DNA of 48,151 nt from Patescibacteria group bacterium. GTDB lineage: Bacteria; Patescibacteriota; Minisyncoccia; Phycocordibacterales; UBA2100. This document shows positions 28,427-37,137 of this stretch, in pieces. Position 1 is the stretch's first letter, and each line of letters opens with the position of its first letter. The notes beneath the pieces are model-generated. The model was given only the letters and a program-made list of their open reading frames with translations. It searched no databases and was not told where the DNA came from. The stretch is from contig JAKFXQ010000006.1 of the NCBI GenBank assembly GCA_021731295.1, positions 1 to 48,151 on the forward strand, given 5' to 3'. The translations under genes were made by a program, and so were the position numbers.

Positions 28427-28454
28427 AAAAAGCGGCCTCAGCTGCCGTCGCCGC
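28427..28454 (-). terminator. Intercistronic terminator/attenuator-like hairpin between rpsD and rpoA
   Basis: Minus strand GCGGC-gacggcagctgag-GCCGC followed by TTTTT. Confidence 0.5.
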
Positions 28455-28462
28455 ATTATACA

Positions 28463-29059
28463 TTACCTGCTGTAAAACTCAAACACCGCCGGATAATCTA
28501 AGGCCTCTCCGACGATGTACTTGGGGGAACCCGTTACCTCTGCGGTGAGGAGACCGGTGTCTACCGCAATCCATTCTGCGGTACGGAACTGCGCGTCAGG
28601 CTTTGCAAGGTGGGCGAACAGCGCGCTCGCACGACTTCCTTCGCGCACAGAAAGCTTGTCGCCCTTCTTGAGGTGATGGGATGGAACGGTGGTACGGCGG
28701 CCGTTTACGAGGACATGGCCGTGAGAAACCATTTGGCGCGCGCCGCGGCGCGTTGGGGCGAAACCAGCGGCATACACTGCGCTGTCGAGGCGGGTTTCTA
28801 GTGCGTGATGCAAAGCTTCTGCTGGGTTCTTCTGATGGTAGGCCTTCTCCGCGTAGGAAGCGAGCTGACCCTCCGTGATGGAGTAGGTAAAACGGACGCG
28901 CTGCTTTTCAATAAGCTGGCGACCATAGTCGGAGAGCGGGCGGCCGCGCTTGACCTTCTTGCGCGCTTCAGAAAGTGCAAACTTCTGGGTCTGCGTCTTC
29001 TCGAAAATGCGAGCGCCGAGGCGTTTTGCAATCTTAAATTTGGATTTTATGGGAAGCAT
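28463..29059 (-). CDS. rpsD: 30S ribosomal protein S4
   Basis: EARKKVKRGRPLSDYGRQLIEKQRVRFTYSITEGQL; S4 domain LDSAVYAAGFAPTRRGARQMVSHGHVLVNGRRTTVPSHHLKKGD. Confidence 0.97.
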   Translation of the reverse strand: MLPIKSKFKIAKRLGARIFEKTQTQKFALSEARKKVKRGRPLSDYGRQLIEKQRVRFTYSITEGQLASYAEKAYHQKNPAEALHHALETRLDSAVYAAGFAPTRRGARQMVSHGHVLVNGRRTTVPSHHLKKGDKLSVREGSRASALFAHLAKPDAQFRTAEWIAVDTGLLTAEVTGSPKYIVGEALDYPAVFEFYSR

Positions 29060-29064
29060 ATGTG

Positions 29065-29499
29065 TTAGATGCGGCGAGGCTTACGAGGACGCGGACCATT
29101 GTGCGGGACAGGCGTGTCGTCTGCGATGCGAGTGATTTCAATTCCCTTTCCAGCAAATGCGCGCAATGCAGATTCGCGGCCGGCACCGACACCACGGATG
29201 ACGACATCCACATCCTTAACGCCAATCATGGTTGCCTTTTCTCCCACAATTTCGCCTACCTTTGCAGCAGCGAATGGGGTGCCCTTCTTAGCACCGGCAA
29301 AGCCGAGTGAACCGGAGGATGACCAGGTAATTGCGTTACCGCTCTTATCGGCCAAAAGGACTTTCGTGTTGTTGTAGGTAGCCTGAATATAAAGCGTACC
29401 GGATGCAATGTTCTTCTTGGCGACGCGCGCCAAAGAACGAGACTTTAGTCCCTGATCGACGGTACCTCCCGTCTTCCTGATGATGCGTTTCTTTCCCAT
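29065..29499 (-). CDS. rpsK: 30S ribosomal protein S11
   Basis: GTLYIQATYNNTKVLLADKSGNAITWSSSGSLGFAGAKKGTPFAAAK ... IADDTPVPHNGPRPRKPRRI. Confidence 0.97.
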   Translation of the reverse strand: MGKKRIIRKTGGTVDQGLKSRSLARVAKKNIASGTLYIQATYNNTKVLLADKSGNAITWSSSGSLGFAGAKKGTPFAAAKVGEIVGEKATMIGVKDVDVVIRGVGAGRESALRAFAGKGIEITRIADDTPVPHNGPRPRKPRRI

Positions 29500-29502
29500 A
29501 GA

Positions 29503-29883
29503 TTAGGTCTTTTCGAGCTTACGGCGACCAGAAGTCATAGTCTTGCGAACGTTGCCACGCACAGTGCGAGAGTTTGTCTTCGTGCCCTGTCCACGTGCAG
29601 GAAGCTTTTTCATGTGCCTCGAGCCGCGATAGGACTTGATGTCCTTCAGGCGACGAATGTGCGACGAAATCTGGCGGCGCAACTCACCCTCGATGCGGTA
29701 GCTCTCAATCTTCTCGCGAAGCGCAGTCTCCTGTGCGGAGGTGAGCTCTGCCGGCTTTGCGCCGTGCGGAATCTTGAGTTCGCTCAACACAGATTGCGCG
29801 CGCGGGCGTCCGACACCATACACTGCCGTGAGACCTATCTCAAGGCGCTTGTTGTCTGGGATGGTGATTCCTGAAATACGCAT
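29503..29883 (-). CDS. rpsM: 30S ribosomal protein S13
   Basis: MRISGITIPDNKRLEIGLTAVYGVGRPRAQSVLSEL ... GSRHMKKLPARGQGTKTNSRTVRG. Confidence 0.97.
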   Translation of the reverse strand: MRISGITIPDNKRLEIGLTAVYGVGRPRAQSVLSELKIPHGAKPAELTSAQETALREKIESYRIEGELRRQISSHIRRLKDIKSYRGSRHMKKLPARGQGTKTNSRTVRGNVRKTMTSGRRKLEKT

Positions 29884-29885
29884 AA

Positions 29886-29999
29886 TTATCCTTGGCGCTG
29901 TTTATGGCGTGGGTTTTTGCAAATGACACGAAGACTCCCGTTACGGCGGACGTGTCGGCACTGCATGCAAATTTTCTTAAGTGATGATTTAACCCTCAT
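29886..29999 (-). CDS. rpmJ: 50S ribosomal protein L36 (below the ORF-track size cutoff)
   Basis: Manual translation: [37 protein letters not shown], with CxxC..C..H zinc ribbon. Confidence 0.96.
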   Translation of the reverse strand: MRVKSSLKKICMQCRHVRRNGSLRVICKNPRHKQRQG

Positions 30000-30199
30000 A
30001 CTCTTCGCGTAATCCGAGCGCGACCACCATAGGGGTCGAGCTGGAGTGTTACTTTGTCCCCCACCAGGACTTTAATCCTGTGCAGTCGCATCTTCCCGGC
30101 GAGATACGCCAGAATGAGTTGATCGCCGACCCGCACACGGAACAGTGTGTTCGGAAGCGCCTCCTCGACAATACCCTCTGCAATAGTCTCGTCCGTCAT
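29996..30199 (-). CDS. infA: Translation initiation factor IF-1
   Basis: [67 protein letters not shown]; stop overlaps rpmJ start by 4 nt (ATGA). Confidence 0.93.
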   Translation of the reverse strand: MTDETIAEGIVEEALPNTLFRVRVGDQLILAYLAGKMRLHRIKVLVGDKVTLQLDPYGGRARITRRV

Positions 30200-30321
30200 G
30201 ACCGTATCACGAAGGACATACCATTGAACTCGTGGCGCTGCCCGAAGTAGGCGGAAACCAAGACGAGTAGAGTACGATGCATAGTCTGCGGCGTGAACAT
30301 TAGCAGTTTGAGCGACGAGCG

Positions 30322-31635
30322 TCAAGGCGTCTCTGCTGGCTCCGCTATAGTGATGTTCAGCTTATCAGGGTTCGAAGGGAGGGTCGAGCTCCAGAAGGGG
30401 GCAATTTGAGCGTCTGCACGCTCAACCCCAGGAAACTGCGAAATTATAGGCTTGAAAGCGTCTTTATCCTTGCCCAACAGTGCTCCACGCAGCTCGTCAG
30501 TGTCCACATACCATATCAGTGTTGCTGCCCCTGCGATACTGAACTGGACGGGACCCTCATCCAGACTGCTCGGAGTCGACGAGGCCGGCGTAACGGCAAA
30601 TCCGGTACCGGGACGCAGGACAATTCGGCTCGAGCCCGCCTCGGCACTGACTGCCTGTGCGATAGACTCTGCAAAGGCATCCTTTATGAACACTGGCACC
30701 TTTGCCATCAGCTTCTCTCCGACGCGAGCTCCAGATGAGTCTGGAGCGCTCGGGAGGTGCTCGAACGTTACTTCGGCCAATGTTGGGAAGACAAAGACGT
30801 CGTCGCGGCCAGCTGCCGCTTCGGATACAAGACGCTCAGAAAGCTTCGTACGCAGTTGTGCTCTGGCCGCCTCAAGTGCGTCTGCGGCAACAGCCGGTCG
30901 CTCACCGACAAATCCCCCACTCATGCCCTGTGTCGCCTGACCGTACACGCCGTCGTACATTGCTTGGGTGCTCTTGAGTCCCGGAACTGTCAATTTTTCA
31001 ACAGGCCCGCTGTTGTACCCAGGGCCAGCAGCGTCTGCTATCACACTCACGGTCAGTGTTCCCGGACCAGATGCTGTTTTGCCCGGCACAACGATAGACG
31101 ATGGAATGCGGTAGATGAGTCCGTTAGGCGTCTCGAAACGTGTATTCTTGATGAGCCTGACGGGCGCGTCCGAGTATGAGTTGTAGACCGTAATTTCCCC
31201 CGTCGCCCGGTCCTCTACGCGCTCTACGCCCTGCGCGGGAACGACAACGGATTCCTCCAGAGTCACTGTCTGTACTGCGTACGTTAATCCGACGCCGGAA
31301 GGCATAGCACTGAAGAGGGCCGTGCTATCAAACGTTACGTTATGCACTCGCGGCGTCACCGTAACCGTAGATTTCGAAAAGAGGGCCAGAGCCAACAGCA
31401 CAAGGAGCGAGATGGATACAATTGCTGCGGCAATCCACAATGCCATAGACGTACGCCCGCGGGCGGGGCGGTGCTTTGCTGTTTCGCGAGGGTCGAGCGG
31501 TCGTGGTCCCGGTGTACGACGAGTAACCATCACATTTCTGATGGTGCGTTCTCCGTTATCGTGCGAATGAGCGCGTTCGCTCCTCGCATCCTCTTTATGT
31601 GCCTGCGAGAGGTCAACAAAAAAATCCTTGGCCAT
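30322..31635 (-). CDS. Single-TM envelope protein, baseplate-J-like family
   Basis: N-terminal cytosolic tail, one TM (MALWIAAAIVSISLLVLLALALF), then ATGEITVYNSYSDAPVRLIKNTRFETPNGLIYRIPSSIVVPG...VIADAAGPGYNSGPVEKLTVPGLK. Confidence 0.7.
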   Translation of the reverse strand: MAKDFFVDLSQAHKEDARSERAHSHDNGERTIRNVMVTRRTPGPRPLDPRETAKHRPARGRTSMALWIAAAIVSISLLVLLALALFSKSTVTVTPRVHNVTFDSTALFSAMPSGVGLTYAVQTVTLEESVVVPAQGVERVEDRATGEITVYNSYSDAPVRLIKNTRFETPNGLIYRIPSSIVVPGKTASGPGTLTVSVIADAAGPGYNSGPVEKLTVPGLKSTQAMYDGVYGQATQGMSGGFVGERPAVAADALEAARAQLRTKLSERLVSEAAAGRDDVFVFPTLAEVTFEHLPSAPDSSGARVGEKLMAKVPVFIKDAFAESIAQAVSAEAGSSRIVLRPGTGFAVTPASSTPSSLDEGPVQFSIAGAATLIWYVDTDELRGALLGKDKDAFKPIISQFPGVERADAQIAPFWSSTLPSNPDKLNITIAEPAETP

Positions 31636-31668
31636 ACCGCTCATGAGTGTACCACGAATGGGCCTGCA

Positions 31669-32814
31669 CTATGACGCGTTTGTGTACAACGACGTAGCAG
31701 CAATAGAGGTCTCCAGCCAGCCATCAACGTGAGCGTCATCCTGGATGACGCGACCGCGCACTGCTGCATGGAGCGGAGACACAGTGAGGGGCTGGGATGT
31801 CACGGTGAACTGTGCAAAATCGAGTCGCGAAAATACGTGTTCAAGCCACGGAGAGAGATCCGGCTGCGCTAAAATAAGACACGTGTTCGGAAGCCGGTAG
31901 ACACTCGAAAGTGTCGCGAAACCGTCGCCAAATGTTTTGACGAGCAGTGGTTCAACCGCGGCGAGTTTTGTCTTAATCTCCTCACATGCAGCAGTACTAC
32001 AGGAGTCCTTTGCCGCGAGACGAATGAGTGTGCGGGTCTCTTCTAGTGAGCCTGTGCCCGCGATTTTGGAGAGGACGCTGCCTGTTCCAATGGGCACTGT
32101 CGCATGCGCCGCAATTTCATCATCGCGCAGCGAAATGCAGTGGCTCTTCCCTTCCTCGATATCGATGACGAGGTGATACGGAGAGTCCGAAGCTTCGCGC
32201 AACAGATGCATAAGATCGCGTGCGAAACTGCGGTAGAGCGGTGTGTGCCCTGGTAGTGCGGTGTGTAAAGCCTCGTCAATTCGGCGCCTAGCGCTCTCGG
32301 TGATGCCGCTACGAAACACGGAGACGCCGAGCGACTCGCCAAGTTTTCCTACTGGCTTACCCGTCGGATACATATTTACGTGCACCCGAGTGACGAGGGA
32401 TTCAAGGACAGTGCGGTCGGACTTTGGAAGCAGTGCCACAGCCTGCTTGGCTGTCTCCGCGATGAGGCCATCAGTTACGATTTGCGGCTTAGGAAACGTG
32501 ACTGTCGCGTGCGCCGTGTCAGCCTCCGCAAAGGTCGGGCCAAAATGCACGTCAACGGTGCTTAACGGTGGGCGCTTTTGCGCGTGGTCCGACTTGCTGT
32601 AGCGCTCAAGAAAAGCAACGAGCACCTCCTGAAGCATTGATGCTGTTTGCTGCTCCAGTTGCTCTACGGTGCGCTCTGCCGTGGGCAATTCCTTCCGGTC
32701 AGAGAGCAGAACTTTTGGCTTGTCCTGCATGCAGACAGCGGCAACTGAAACAGCGCCGCCCTCGACGTGTACAAACAATACTGGTGGAGACGACTGCTTC
32801 CGAAAGAGCGCCAT
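31669..32814 (-). CDS. Divergent PilM/FtsA-like actin-fold protein
   Basis: Ordered ATPase-like segments LFVHVEGGAVSVAAV, HLVIDIEEGKSHCISLRDDEIAAHATVPIGTGSVLSKIA; located next to the baseplate-J-like gene. Confidence 0.55.
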   Translation of the reverse strand: MALFRKQSSPPVLFVHVEGGAVSVAAVCMQDKPKVLLSDRKELPTAERTVEQLEQQTASMLQEVLVAFLERYSKSDHAQKRPPLSTVDVHFGPTFAEADTAHATVTFPKPQIVTDGLIAETAKQAVALLPKSDRTVLESLVTRVHVNMYPTGKPVGKLGESLGVSVFRSGITESARRRIDEALHTALPGHTPLYRSFARDLMHLLREASDSPYHLVIDIEEGKSHCISLRDDEIAAHATVPIGTGSVLSKIAGTGSLEETRTLIRLAAKDSCSTAACEEIKTKLAAVEPLLVKTFGDGFATLSSVYRLPNTCLILAQPDLSPWLEHVFSRLDFAQFTVTSQPLTVSPLHAAVRGRVIQDDAHVDGWLETSIAATSLYTNAS

Positions 32815-32841
32815 CGTGCGGATTATAGCATCCGAAATCGG

Positions 32842-34746
32842 CTAGCTCAGCGTCGCCTTGATACGACGAATCCCCGCCGCGACAGCCTCTTCCTTCTGAA
32901 TGGAGAACGTGCCGAGTTCACCGGTGTTCTCGACATGTGGACCGCCGCAGAATTCTAAAGAGAATGAGCTCGTTAGGTCGCTCTTACCAGAAGCACCGAC
33001 GCCATAAACGGAAACCATGTCGGGATACTTGGCGTTAAACTCGTGCTCGGCACCGAGCGCTTCTGCGTCGACCTTAGGAATGATGACGTGCGCCACAGGA
33101 AGTCCTTCAGCAATCTTTTCATTGACGATGCGGCTCACTTCATGTAGTTCGTCCGCCGTCATCTTGCTGTGGTGAGAAAAGTCTATGCGCAAACGCTCCT
33201 GTGTGATGTTTGAGCCGCGTTGCTTCACGTGCGGACCGAGTACCAGCTGTAGCGCCTTAAGGAGGAGATGATGAGCCGTGTGTAGTCGAGTCGTCTTCTC
33301 CGAATGATCGGCGAGACCGCCTTTAAACTTTTGTTCTGCTCCTGCACGCGAGAGATCCTGATGTGACTTCATGCGTTCCTTAAAGTCATCTACATCGACA
33401 GGAATACCACGCGACGTTGCAATCTCCTGTGTCATTTCAAGCGGAAAGCCGTAGGTAGTGAAGAGTGTGTACGCAGTCTCACCTGAAATCGCAGTCTGCT
33501 CCTTGAGCACCTTTTCGAGCTCCTTTAGACCATTATCCAGTGTCCGCCAAAACTGCTGTTCCTCCTTCCATATTTCCCCGGTAACCGTCCGCCACACCTC
33601 GTCGCCGGAGAGTTCAGGGTACGCCTGTTTGTATTTTTCGATAAAGAGCGACGCGGCACGAACCAACATGCTGTTCTCTTCCTTGCTCTGCGCGATGCCG
33701 AGTGCGTGTGTGTGCTGCACTGCGCGACGTATGAGTCTGCGCAACACATATCCGCGGTCAGTGTTCCCTGGGCGCACGCCATCACAAATCATGAACGTGG
33801 ACGCACGCATATGATCAAGGACAATGCGGAATGAACGCTGAAACCGCGCATCATCGTATGCCTTGTCGGAAAACTTTTCGAGTAGCGCAATCACCTCGGT
33901 AAAGACATCGATGCGAAAGACATCGGGGTTCTTGTTGAACGCGGCGGCGATACGCTCCAGTCCCCCACCAAAATCTACATTCTGCTTTGGCAGCTGCGCG
34001 AACGAGCCGTCGTCTTTCTTTATGTATTGCATGAAGACGGAGTTTCCTATCTCGAGGAATCGTCCGCAGTCGCAGTTAGGGTGGCACTCTCTCCCCCATT
34101 TCGGATCGTGCGGTGTGCCAAAGTCATAAAACACTTCAGAGTCTGGACCTCCGATTTCGCCGATAGGCATGTTCTCGGGTACGCCTGCGCGACTCCACCA
34201 GTTCTTTTTCGCATCGTAATAAAAAATGCGACCGCCCTGCATGCCCTTTACGTACCCTTCTTCTTCAGACCCGATGAGCACATCAGTGGCCTCAATCCCC
34301 TTTTTAGCAAACTCCGCCTTCCAAATCGCAACGGAGTCCGTGTCTCGCGGAACAGCGTTCTTCTCGTCGCCGATGAATACGGTGACGTACAGCTTGTTTG
34401 GGTCGAGCCCAATGGTTTCGGTCAGAAACTGGAGGAACCATGGCAACTGCTCCTTCTTGAAGTAATCGCCGAGACTCCAGTTACCGAGCATTTCAAAGAA
34501 CGTTGTGTGTCGATTATCTCCGACCTCTTCGATGTCCATCGCGCGAAAACTTTTCTGAGAGTCAGTAAGACGCGCGCCGAGCGGGTGCTCCTTTCCTGCG
34601 AGATAGGGCACCAATGGCTGCATCCCGCTTCCGGTAAACAGCGTGGTCGGGTCGTTCTCGGGAACCAAAGGGGACGAGGGAATGACTGCGTGTCCCCGCT
34701 CGCGGAAGAACTCGAGGTATTTGGTACGAATGTCACTGATGGGCAT
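32842..34746 (-). CDS. alaS: Alanine--tRNA ligase, short form
   Basis: IRTKYLEFFRERGHAVIPSSPLVPENDPTTLFTGSGMQPLVPYLAGKEHPLGARLTDSQKSFR; editing domain ends at EFCGGPHVENTGELGTFSIQKEEAVAAGIRRIKATLS. Confidence 0.96.
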   Translation of the reverse strand: MPISDIRTKYLEFFRERGHAVIPSSPLVPENDPTTLFTGSGMQPLVPYLAGKEHPLGARLTDSQKSFRAMDIEEVGDNRHTTFFEMLGNWSLGDYFKKEQLPWFLQFLTETIGLDPNKLYVTVFIGDEKNAVPRDTDSVAIWKAEFAKKGIEATDVLIGSEEEGYVKGMQGGRIFYYDAKKNWWSRAGVPENMPIGEIGGPDSEVFYDFGTPHDPKWGRECHPNCDCGRFLEIGNSVFMQYIKKDDGSFAQLPKQNVDFGGGLERIAAAFNKNPDVFRIDVFTEVIALLEKFSDKAYDDARFQRSFRIVLDHMRASTFMICDGVRPGNTDRGYVLRRLIRRAVQHTHALGIAQSKEENSMLVRAASLFIEKYKQAYPELSGDEVWRTVTGEIWKEEQQFWRTLDNGLKELEKVLKEQTAISGETAYTLFTTYGFPLEMTQEIATSRGIPVDVDDFKERMKSHQDLSRAGAEQKFKGGLADHSEKTTRLHTAHHLLLKALQLVLGPHVKQRGSNITQERLRIDFSHHSKMTADELHEVSRIVNEKIAEGLPVAHVIIPKVDAEALGAEHEFNAKYPDMVSVYGVGASGKSDLTSSFSLEFCGGPHVENTGELGTFSIQKEEAVAAGIRRIKATLS

Positions 34747-34828
34747 AGGTGTCGAATGACTATAGCGCACCGCCGAATAAAGCGCGAGACTTGAATCTGG
34801 TACACTCGAACGGCGAGACAAGGAGGAA

Positions 34829-35017
34829 ATGATGCTTGTGTACGCACTCGTTTTCGCGAGTCTCGGCACGTTCATCGGTGTCTGGACATGGGTGGATCGT
34901 CGCCACTACGGCTACAGTGTCCTCGCGAGCATGCTGTGGGTCTTAGGCCTCGGTATCAGTATACCGTCGGCACTTCTGCTCATCATAATGGCATTCAGAT
35001 GGCTCACGGGCCTCTGA
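34829..35017 (+). CDS. Small two-TM membrane protein
   Basis: AGGAGG at 34821-34826, hydrophobic 62-aa ORF, terminator immediately downstream; ATG 34832 may be the true start. Confidence 0.65.
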   Translation: MMLVYALVFASLGTFIGVWTWVDRRHYGYSVLASMLWVLGLGISIPSALLLIIMAFRWLTGL

Positions 35018-35023
35018 CTTTCG

Positions 35024-35051
35024 GAAAGGCCGGCAGCGTTACCGGCCTTTC
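35024..35051. terminator. Bidirectional intrinsic terminator
   Basis: GAAAGGCCGG-cagcgtta-CCGGCCTTTC followed by tt; overlaps the stop end of the convergent oligopeptidase gene. Confidence 0.75.
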
Positions 35052-37084
35052 TTATGCGCTTCGGAGAGTGCGTTCAAGAGATATGCGTAATCATACGCCC
35101 GCTCTCGTATCCATTCGTAGCGTCCGCTTTTTCCACCGTGCCCAGCGTGATTCTCGATTTTTAGAAATAGCGGACCGCGGAACGTCGCGCGTTCCCGCAG
35201 GCGTGCAACCCATTTCGCCGCCTCCCAGTAGGGTGTGCGTATGTCGTGGAGAGATGCGCGCACGAGCAGCGACGGATACTCTGCCCTCAAAACATTCTCG
35301 TACGGAGACCAGCGCTTCAGGTATCGGTATTCGTCTGGTTTTCGAGGGTCACCAAGCTCATCGTAGTGCAACAGTGTGCCGCCAAGCGTGGTATCGAGCG
35401 AGCTCGTCACCACATCAGCATCCGGTACGTAACAGATGCCGCCCGCGGCAATATCGGGACGTAGGTTGAGAACGGCGCCGAGCGTCATACCGCCCGCGCT
35501 TCCGCCGGTGAGAAACAGCTGGGCGCGAGACGTGTATCGCTGTGCGACAAGATGGTCAGCAACGGCGATAACATCAAGATAGGTACGATGTTTGGTTTTG
35601 CGCACCGCAGATTTGTGCCAACCCCAGCCGAGCTCGCCGCCGCCGCGTGGATGCGCTATCGCGATACCCCACCCGCGTTCCAGGAGTGAGAGTCGCGAAA
35701 TCGAAAAGAAAGGGTCATTCGTGTAGCCGTATGAACCGTAGAAATCGAGCAGAAACGGGATTGGTTTTCCCTTGCGCGCATTTGGATACACGATAGATAC
35801 AGGCACACGAATGCCACCTGATTGAGCCCATTCTTGGCGCACTGCGTATTTGCTCGCGTTCCAGCGCGGAACCTTTTGCGTTTTTCGGACTACAAGTCGC
35901 TCCGTCCTTGGGTCAAAATCGTAGACGGTACGTGGGGCGATAAATGACTGGTACTGGAACTGGACGACCGGTGAATCAAACTCGAGCGACCCGTTGACGC
36001 TTATGGCGTGCGCGCTCTCCGGAAGCACGACGCGCTTTAATGCACGTGAGGCACCACGAGTAACATACAGCTCTTCCCCGCCGTTCTCGCGCCACGTAAC
36101 CGCAACGAAGTCCGTGAATGCATAGAAGCCGGTGAGGGAGCGTTTGGCGGAGTGTGGGAGCCATGTCTCCCAGGAACGGGCGCGCTCAGGATCCTTGGTC
36201 CGCTGTATCTTAAAGTTCACTGCGGCTTTATTGGTCATGATGTAGAAGAACTCACCCGCGTGTTCTGCCGAGTAACGTACGCGGCGTGTACGCTCGATAA
36301 GGCGTCGTGCAGGCGTGTGCGGCGCGTTTGCGGGGATGTACCAGCACTCTGAAGTGTCGAAATTACCCGCATGAATAAGCACGTACTTTCTATCAGCGCT
36401 CTCCGATATGGAAACCGCCCACTGCTTGTCTTTCTCGTCATACACAAGAGTGTCAGCGGCGAGCGCGGCGCCCAACTTGTGGCGCATAACCGTGCGGGGT
36501 GGAAACGGGTGAATCTCCTTCGCGTAGAACACGTGCTCGCTGTCTGCAGCCCACGCGCAGCCATCGGCGGAAGGTATGCGTTCGCTCAAAAGTTCGCCAG
36601 AGACTAGGTCTTTTACATAGAGCGTGTAGCGCTCGTCCCCCTTCGTGTCTACGGAGTAGGCAAGTTTCGTGTGATCGGGGCTCACTTCAAATGCGCCGAG
36701 TGAGAAGAACGTCTTACCCTTAGCGAGCGCGTTCTGGTCGAGAATGACCTGCTCTTTTCCCTTTACGCCGTACGTACGGCAATGGATTGGGTACTGGAAT
36801 CCCTTTTTGGTGCGGGTGTAGTAATAGAACGGACCGTGCTTTACGGGCACAGACCGATCGTCCTCAATCATGCGACTGCGAATCTCCCGATAGAGCTTAT
36901 CTTGCAGCGGTTTCGTTGGCGCCAGAGACTTATCTGCGTAGGCGTTTTCTGCGGCAACGTAGGCGAGAGTCTCTTTGCTGGCTTTCTGCAGCCAACTGTA
37001 TTCATCGCGCCGACGGTCCCCGTGCACGGTAAACGTGGCCGGGTGTCTGGCGGGTATTGGTGGCAGTAGGGAGCGTTTCGACAT
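35039..37084 (-). CDS. ptrB: Oligopeptidase B-like S9 family serine peptidase
   Basis: DEYSWLQKASKETLAYVAAENAYADK; FLTGGSAGGMTLGAVLNLRPDI (Ser), SLHDIRTPYWEAAKWVARLR (Asp), NHAGHGGKSGRYEWIRE (His). Confidence 0.92.
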   Translation of the reverse strand: MSKRSLLPPIPARHPATFTVHGDRRRDEYSWLQKASKETLAYVAAENAYADKSLAPTKPLQDKLYREIRSRMIEDDRSVPVKHGPFYYYTRTKKGFQYPIHCRTYGVKGKEQVILDQNALAKGKTFFSLGAFEVSPDHTKLAYSVDTKGDERYTLYVKDLVSGELLSERIPSADGCAWAADSEHVFYAKEIHPFPPRTVMRHKLGAALAADTLVYDEKDKQWAVSISESADRKYVLIHAGNFDTSECWYIPANAPHTPARRLIERTRRVRYSAEHAGEFFYIMTNKAAVNFKIQRTKDPERARSWETWLPHSAKRSLTGFYAFTDFVAVTWRENGGEELYVTRGASRALKRVVLPESAHAISVNGSLEFDSPVVQFQYQSFIAPRTVYDFDPRTERLVVRKTQKVPRWNASKYAVRQEWAQSGGIRVPVSIVYPNARKGKPIPFLLDFYGSYGYTNDPFFSISRLSLLERGWGIAIAHPRGGGELGWGWHKSAVRKTKHRTYLDVIAVADHLVAQRYTSRAQLFLTGGSAGGMTLGAVLNLRPDIAAGGICYVPDADVVTSSLDTTLGGTLLHYDELGDPRKPDEYRYLKRWSPYENVLRAEYPSLLVRASLHDIRTPYWEAAKWVARLRERATFRGPLFLKIENHAGHGGKSGRYEWIRERAYDYAYLLNALSEAHKKGR

Positions 37085-37137
37085 GGGCGCCACTCTACTC
37101 CTCTACCGAGGATTTGACAAAAGACCGTTGCGTGCCG

